Source: Streptomyces aureocirculatus
GTDB taxonomy: Bacteria; Actinomycetota; Actinomycetes; Streptomycetales; Streptomycetaceae
Assembly: GCF_000720475.1 (NCBI RefSeq)
Contig: NZ_JOAP01000016.1
Location: 56,263 to 120,262, forward strand
Direction of reading: 5' to 3'
DNA: 64,000 nucleotides
Below the pieces are notes generated by a model that made no database searches, was not told the origin of the DNA, and saw nothing but the letters and a program-made list of their open reading frames with translations. The position numbers and the translations under genes are program-made. Positions 57,357 to 64,000 of this stretch are shown piece after piece. Every line of letters begins with the position of its first letter. Positions within the stretch are counted from its first letter, which is position 1.

Positions 57357-57385
57357 TTGGTGCGGCCTCCGTCGCCGAGTAGACT
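57357..57385 (+). promoter_or_regulatory. promoter of rplY
   Basis: TTGGTG (57357-57362) and TAGACT (57380-57385) are separated by exactly 17 bases, a good housekeeping Streptomyces promoter. Transcription would begin near 57392, 136 bases before the rplY ATG. The spacer forms most of the left arm of a 20-base inverted repeat, and the -10 lies at the start of its loop. Confidence 0.65.
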
Positions 57386-57415
57386 GTCGAAGTTGCTCGG
57401 CGAGGGAGGCCGCAC
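57360..57415. repeat. 20-bp inverted repeat overlapping the rplY promoter
   Basis: Arms 57360-57379 and 57396-57415 (GTGCGGCCTCCGTCGCCGAG and its complement with one mismatch) flank a 16-base loop. In a transcript from prs it is a large hairpin that could terminate; in DNA it spans the promoter. Confidence 0.75.
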
Positions 57416-57527
57416 TCGTGTCCGCAGGGGCGCGGTGTGTGGCGGTCCGTTATCGACGCGCTCTTCGTAGCAGGCCAGTCGTGGCCGGGTGACTTCATCA
57501 GTTCACCTTTTCTACGAGGAGTGCTCC

Positions 57528-58118
57528 ATGTCTGAGGTCAAGCTCGTCGCCGAGACCCGTACCGAGTTCGGCAAGGGCGCCGCCCGCCGCATCCGCCGTG
57601 AGGACAAGGTCCCCGGCGTTCTGTACGGCCACGGTGCCGACCCGGTCCACATCGCGCTGCCCGGCCACGACCTGCTCATGGCCCTGCGTACGTCGAACGT
57701 CCTGATCTCCCTGGACATCGACGGCAAGACCCAGCTCGCCATCCCGAAGGCCGTGCAGCGTGACGCTCTCCGTCAGGGCATCCTGAAGCACGTCGACCTG
57801 CTTCTGGTGCGCAGCGGCGAGAAGGTCAACGTCGAGATCCCCGTGCACGCCGAGGGCGAGCTGGCCCCGGGCGCCAACCTCCTGGAGCACGTCCTCAGCA
57901 CGCTCCCGGTCGAGGCCGAGGCCACCCACATCCCGGAGTCCCTGACGGTCTCCATCGCGGGCCTGACCGCCGGTGACGCGGTCCTCGCCAAGGACATCAA
58001 GCTGCCTTCCGGTGTCTCCCTGACCGTGGAGGACGACACCGTCGTTCTGCAGATCCTGTCCGCGCAGGCCGAGGAGGCCCCCGCCGAGGGTGAGGGCGAC
58101 GAGGCCGCCGAGGCCTGA
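57528..58118 (+). CDS. rplY: 50S ribosomal protein L25/general stress protein Ctc
   Basis: A 196-residue protein of the long (TL5/CTC) type. The N-terminal L25 domain (about 1-95; TRTEFGKGAARRIRREDKVP, GVLYGHGADPVHI) binds 5S rRNA. A C-terminal beta domain follows (about 100-185; VNVEIPVHAEGE), ending in an Ala/Glu/Gly tail (EEAPAEGEGDEAAEA). ATG 57528 has GAGGAG (57515-57520) seven bases upstream. A promoter lies at 57357-57385. Confidence 0.95.
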   Translation: MSEVKLVAETRTEFGKGAARRIRREDKVPGVLYGHGADPVHIALPGHDLLMALRTSNVLISLDIDGKTQLAIPKAVQRDALRQGILKHVDLLLVRSGEKVNVEIPVHAEGELAPGANLLEHVLSTLPVEAEATHIPESLTVSIAGLTAGDAVLAKDIKLPSGVSLTVEDDTVVLQILSAQAEEAPAEGEGDEAAEA

Positions 58119-58141
58119 TCCGCACACTCCTCGCAGTTCCG

Positions 58142-58175
58142 ACCGCCGCTCAGCGCCCAGGCGCTGGGCGGCGGT
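58142..58175 (+). terminator. hairpin between rplY and pth
   Basis: Arms 58142-58157 (ACCGCCGCTCAGCGCC) and 58160-58175 pair with one G-T wobble, giving about 15 base pairs and a four-base loop. It lies 24 bases after the rplY stop and 35 bases before pth, and may reduce read-through. Confidence 0.7.
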
Positions 58176-58209
58176 TGCGCTATGAAGGTGCCATGAAGGA
58201 GACACACAG

Positions 58210-58806
58210 ATGACGACGGACCCCAGCGCCCCCTGGCTGATCGTGGGCCTCGGCAACCCCGGCCCGGGGTACGCCATGAACCGGCACAATGTGGGCTTCA
58301 TGGTCGCGGATCTGCTCGCGGGGCGGATCGGCGGCAGCTTCAAGCGGGCGGGCAAGGCGCAGGCGCAGGTCCTTGAGGGCCGGATCGGCCCGATGGGTCC
58401 CGGCAGCCGTCGTGTCGTCCTCGTCAAGCCCATGTCGTACATGAATCTGTCGGGCGGCCCGGTCACGGCGCTGCGCGATTTCTACAAGGTGCCGACGGCG
58501 AACGTGGTGGCGGTCCATGACGAGCTGGACATCGACCATGGCACGCTGCGCCTGAAGCTCGGTGGCGGCGACAACGGTCACAACGGTCTGAAGTCCATGA
58601 CGAAGGCGATGGGTCCGGACTATCACCGGGTCCGTTTCGGCATCGGCCGTCCGCCGGGCCGGATGCAGGTCGCCGACTTCGTCCTGAAGGACTTCTCGGG
58701 CGCGGAGCGCAAGGAGCTCGACTACTTCGTGGACCGGGCGGCGGACGCCGTGGAGTGCCTGGTCACCGATGGTCTGGAGCGGGCGCAGAGCACGTACAAC
58801 TCCTGA
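58210..58806 (+). CDS. pth: peptidyl-tRNA hydrolase
   Basis: A 198-residue enzyme releasing tRNA from prematurely dropped peptidyl-t[24 protein letters not shown] holds the catalytic His, [11 protein letters not shown] the conserved Asn, VHDELDI the Asp and [13 protein letters not shown] the substrate-binding Asn. ATG 58210 follows GGAGA by seven or eight bases. Order rplY-pth is conserved in actinobacteria. It converges on ppc (64 bases). Confidence 0.95.
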   Translation: MTTDPSAPWLIVGLGNPGPGYAMNRHNVGFMVADLLAGRIGGSFKRAGKAQAQVLEGRIGPMGPGSRRVVLVKPMSYMNLSGGPVTALRDFYKVPTANVVAVHDELDIDHGTLRLKLGGGDNGHNGLKSMTKAMGPDYHRVRFGIGRPPGRMQVADFVLKDFSGAERKELDYFVDRAADAVECLVTDGLERAQSTYNS

Positions 58807-58870
58807 GGGTCCGATCCGGCCCCGTCGTCACGACGAGTGACGGCGGGGCCGGAGTGCGGTGCGGCGGGGG

Positions 58871-61639
<2,769 letters not shown>

Positions 61640-61830
61640 AGGTGCGGCTCCTTGCGGTGAAGCCCGCCGTCTGCCGGTCGGAGACGGGGGGTGGGCACGT
61701 CTGGGAGGGGTCCCGGCGGTGGCACCGGGGGAGATACAGAGCGGACCGCGCTGTCCGACCGGTCCAAGGATAGGTGTCGATGCGATCCGGCCGTTTCTCG
61801 GCCTCGTGCCGCGTCCGCGCGCCACGACGC

Positions 61831-61860
61831 TTACCTGCCCGTAGGTTACGGTCCCGTAGG
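61831..61860. promoter_or_regulatory. possible operator of the desaturase-TetR operon
   Basis: TTACCTGCCCGTAGGTTACG has an ACCT/AGGT dyad with a six-base centre. The half CCCGTAGG repeats at 61853-61860 after TTACGGT. Such 15-20 base dyads are typical of TetR autoregulation. The spacer 61640-61984 has no gene and must hold both the ppc and the desaturase promoters. Confidence 0.35.
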
Positions 61861-61984
61861 CGGTGGCATAGGCGGGCCGCAGCGTGGGAACTCACCCGTG
61901 CGGGGCGTGCCGGTGCGGCACTCCCCGGCCCGCACGTGCCCGCCCGGTACGTGCCCTCACCCTCGATCCCCCCAGGGAACTTCT

Positions 61985-63016
61985 ATGACCGCAAGCCCCG
62001 ACGTCATCGACGAGACACATCAGGCGCCCCCGGGCGCCCCGCTCCCGCCCGCGACCCTCGGCGGTGAACAGAAGCGCTCCTTGGAGCAGATCACGCTGCT
62101 GATGTTCATCGTCGTCCCGTTCCTGGCTGTGCTGGCCGCGGTGCCGCTGGTCTGGGGCTGGGGGGTGAGCTGGCTCGACCTCGGCCTCCTTGTGTTCATG
62201 TACTTCCTGGGCTGCCACGGCATCACGATCGGCTTCCACCGGTATTTCACGCACGGCTCCTTCAAGGCGAAGCGGCCGCTGCGGATCGCTCTCGCGGTCG
62301 CTGGTTCGATGGCCGTGGAGGGTCCGGTGGTGCGCTGGGTGGCCGACCACCGCAAGCATCACAAGTTCTCCGACGCGGAGGGCGATCCGCACTCGCCGTG
62401 GCGCTTCGGTGAGACGGTTCCGGCTCTGCTGAAGGGGCTCTGGTGGGCCCATATCGGATGGATGTTCGACGAGGAGCGGACGTCGCAGGAGAAGTACGCC
62501 CCCGACCTGGTCAAGGACCCGGTGATCCGCGGCATCTCGCGTCAGTTCCTGCTGTGGACGATCGTCTCCCTGGCGATCCCCCCGCTGGTGGGCGGCCTCG
62601 TCACCATGTCCTGGTGGGGCGCGTTCACGGCCTTCTTCTGGGGCTCACTCGTGCGGGTGGCGCTGCTGCACCATGTGACGTGGTCCATCAACTCGATCTG
62701 CCACGCGGTCGGCAAGCGCCCCTTCAAGTCCCGTGACCGCTCCGGCAACGTGTGGTGGCTCGCGATCCTGTCCTGCGGCGAGTCCTGGCACAACCTGCAC
62801 CACGCCGACCCGACGTCGGCGCGGCACGGTGTGCTGCGCGGGCAGCTCGACTCGTCCGCGCGGCTGATCCGCTGGTTCGAACAGTTCGGCTGGGCGTACG
62901 ACGTGCGGTGGCCGTCCAAGTCCCGTGTCGAAGGCCGCCGCAAGGTTGCGGACGAGGGCGCTGCGAACGCCCCGCTGTCCTCGCCGGGCGAGCATCGGGC
63001 CGCAGACGCGGCATGA
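61985..63016 (+). CDS. membrane fatty-acid desaturase (delta-9 type)
   Basis: A 343-residue di-iron desaturase. ATG 61985 follows AGGGAA by six bases. The three histidine boxes are HRYFTH (HxxxxH), DHRKHHKF (HxxHH) and ESWHNLHHADPT (HNLHH), the acyl-CoA/stearoyl desaturase pattern. Four membrane helices lie at about 35-60, 62-80 and 185-235. It introduces a double bond into saturated acyl chains and so sets membrane fluidity. The next gene, a TetR regulator, overlaps its stop by ATGA. Confidence 0.92.
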   Translation: MTASPDVIDETHQAPPGAPLPPATLGGEQKRSLEQITLLMFIVVPFLAVLAAVPLVWGWGVSWLDLGLLVFMYFLGCHGITIGFHRYFTHGSFKAKRPLRIALAVAGSMAVEGPVVRWVADHRKHHKFSDAEGDPHSPWRFGETVPALLKGLWWAHIGWMFDEERTSQEKYAPDLVKDPVIRGISRQFLLWTIVSLAIPPLVGGLVTMSWWGAFTAFFWGSLVRVALLHHVTWSINSICHAVGKRPFKSRDRSGNVWWLAILSCGESWHNLHHADPTSARHGVLRGQLDSSARLIRWFEQFGWAYDVRWPSKSRVEGRRKVADEGAANAPLSSPGEHRAADAA

Positions 63017-63732
63017 TGGACCACGTGGCGACCGACTCCAGCACACCGAGCACGACGCGCTCCGCCCGGGCCTCGCAGGGCCCCGCGAGTTCGAACACCG
63101 ACAAGCCCCGGCGGGCCCGCCGGACCCGGATGACGGGCGCCGAGCGCCGTGAGCAACTGCTGGACATCGGGCGCACCCTGTTCGCCGACAAGGGCTTCGA
63201 GGGCACCTCGGTCGAGGAGATCGCGGCGAAAGCCGGCGTCTCCAAGCCCGTGGTGTACGAGCACTTCGGCGGCAAGGAGGGTTTGTACGCGGTCGTCGTG
63301 GACCGTGAGATGCGCCAGTTGCTCGGCATGGTGACCGGCTCCCTGACCGCCGGTCACCCCCGGGAGCTGTGCGAACAGGCCGCCTTCGCGCTCCTCGACT
63401 ACATCGAGGAGTACACCGACGGCTTCCGCATCCTGGTCCGCGACTCCCCCATCCCGCAGTCGACCGGTACGTTCGCGTCCCTGATCTCCGACATCGCCAC
63501 GCAGGTCGAGGACATCCTCGGCCAGGAGTTCAAGACCCGCGGCTTCGACCCGAAGCTGGCTCCTCTGTACGCCCAGGCCCTCGTCGGCAGCGTCGCCCTC
63601 ACCGGGCAGTGGTGGCTCGACGTCCGCAAGCCGAAGAAGGCGGAGGTCGCCGCCCACCTCGTCAATCTGGCCTGGCACGGCCTCGACGGCCTCGAACCGA
63701 AGCCCCGCCTCATAGGCCACCGCAAGAGCTGA
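63013..63732 (+). CDS. TetR family regulator of the desaturase operon
   Basis: A 239-residue regulator. ATG 63013 overlaps the desaturase TGA by ATGA; ATG 63016 or GTG 63025 are possible starts. A disordered Ser/Thr/Arg leader (about 1-40) precedes the HTH (TSVEEIAAKAGVSKPVVYEHFGGKEGLYAVVVD, about 66-98). An all-helical ligand-binding domain of about 130 residues follows. Coupling to the desaturase suggests it senses an acyl-CoA or membrane lipid and represses its own operon, as in the DesT-type systems. Confidence 0.9.
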   Translation: MMDHVATDSSTPSTTRSARASQGPASSNTDKPRRARRTRMTGAERREQLLDIGRTLFADKGFEGTSVEEIAAKAGVSKPVVYEHFGGKEGLYAVVVDREMRQLLGMVTGSLTAGHPRELCEQAAFALLDYIEEYTDGFRILVRDSPIPQSTGTFASLISDIATQVEDILGQEFKTRGFDPKLAPLYAQALVGSVALTGQWWLDVRKPKKAEVAAHLVNLAWHGLDGLEPKPRLIGHRKS

Positions 63733-64000
63733 CACCGTCCCTCAGCGCCGGCTGCCCCTCCCCTGCCGGGGCGGACGCTCCGTACGCATGCCTGCGGATG
63801 CCTCCGGCCCGCCGGGGTGGCTGCCCGCCCGTCCTCCCGGGCCGGGCTGGAGTGTCCCTCCGTCTCGGGCCCGGTGCGGCCCGGTGGCGAATTTCCGCCG
63901 CGCTGCGCGCGGCGAGTTTCCCACCCACCCACCCGTTACCCCGCGTCGTGGGTTTGGCCGGGGGGGTGGGGGGCGGTGCCGGGGGCGCGGGGTTGTCGGG
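63733..64000. other. intergenic end of window
   Basis: No gene is seen after the TetR stop. Short open frames of 60-72 codons on the minus strand have no ribosome site. The stretch contains the element at 63894-63938. Confidence 0.5.
63894..63938. repeat. hairpin/C-tract element, copy 2
   Basis: CCGCCGCGCTGCGCGCGGCG forms a hairpin, followed by GAGTTTCCCACCCACCCACC and CGTTACC. The hairpin, short gap and TTCCCACCCACCC then GTT match the minus strand of 44933-44988. Confidence 0.6.

Noticed and set aside
63740..63932. Short minus-strand frames at the window end
   Set aside because: Three frames overlap the same bases and all contain the hairpin/C-tract element; no coding bias.

Overview
This window is a stretch of a high-GC Streptomyces chromosome core. 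Third codon positions are almost always G or C, GTG starts are common, and Shine-Dalgarno sites read AGGAG. The gene order (cystathionine beta-synthase, thiolase, bldA, cfa, ndh, ppx-DUF501-divIC-eno, two rpf genes, P450, mazG, mfd, ABC transporter, glmU-prs-rplY-pth, ppc, desaturase) matches what I remember of the Streptomyces coelicolor SCO3077 to SCO3129 neighbourhood. That is recall, not a search. I found no prophage, transposase, integrase or CRISPR array.

Layout. 1-10.6 kb: end of a DinB/TIGR03086-like gene, a small membrane protein, cystathionine beta-synthase, an SGNH hydrolase, a thiolase, small conserved proteins, a Bax-inhibitor-1 membrane protein, a PobA-type hydroxylase and a VOC protein. 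10.7 kb: a tRNA-Leu with anticodon TAA, the bldA developmental tRNA. 11-18.7 kb: an FtsX-type ABC transporter, a cyclopropane-fatty-acid synthase whose 3' end runs into a dispersed repeat, NADH dehydrogenase II, an upstream Rex-type operator, and a RelE toxin with a short, possibly truncated antitoxin. 18.7-22.2 kb: ppx, DUF501, divIC and eno, all on the minus strand. 22.6-24.9 kb: two Rpf-like LysM muralytic enzymes; the first has a clear ydaO (c-di-AMP) riboswitch in its leader. 25-34.4 kb: P450, a zinc-ribbon NTPase with Sel1 repeats, MazG, a SurA-like lipoprotein, a membrane protein plus Ser/Thr kinase pair, and an HNH lipoprotein followed by a 53-residue gene. 34.5-46 kb: an NTF2-like protein, Mfd, a second paralogous FtsX ABC transporter, an MFS exporter and a DivIVA/FilP-like coiled-coil protein.

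46.4-52.0 kb is the most unusual region. Four genes combine nucleic-acid-acting toxin-type domains with SUKH or Imm35-type immunity domains: a deaminase-like plus SUKH-4 protein, a WHH-type HNH nuclease fused to SUKH-1, a YwqJ-type deaminase, and a SUKH-3 protein. None shows a secretion signal. An orphan NarL-type histidine kinase and an HTH protein with a LAGLIDADG-like stretch follow. 54.5-63.7 kb: tRNA-Gln(TTG), glmU, prs, rplY, pth, ppc, and a desaturase-TetR pair that overlap by ATGA.

The intergenic DNA is rich in repeats: three dispersed families, each present two or three times, and several tandem arrays. Biological themes are cell-wall growth and remodelling (glmU, rpf genes, divIC, coiled-coil protein), membrane lipid modification (cfa, desaturase), redox control (ndh with a Rex box), central metabolism (eno, ppc, prs) and developmental translation control (bldA). 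I noticed no in-frame TTA codon in any assigned CDS, by eye only.
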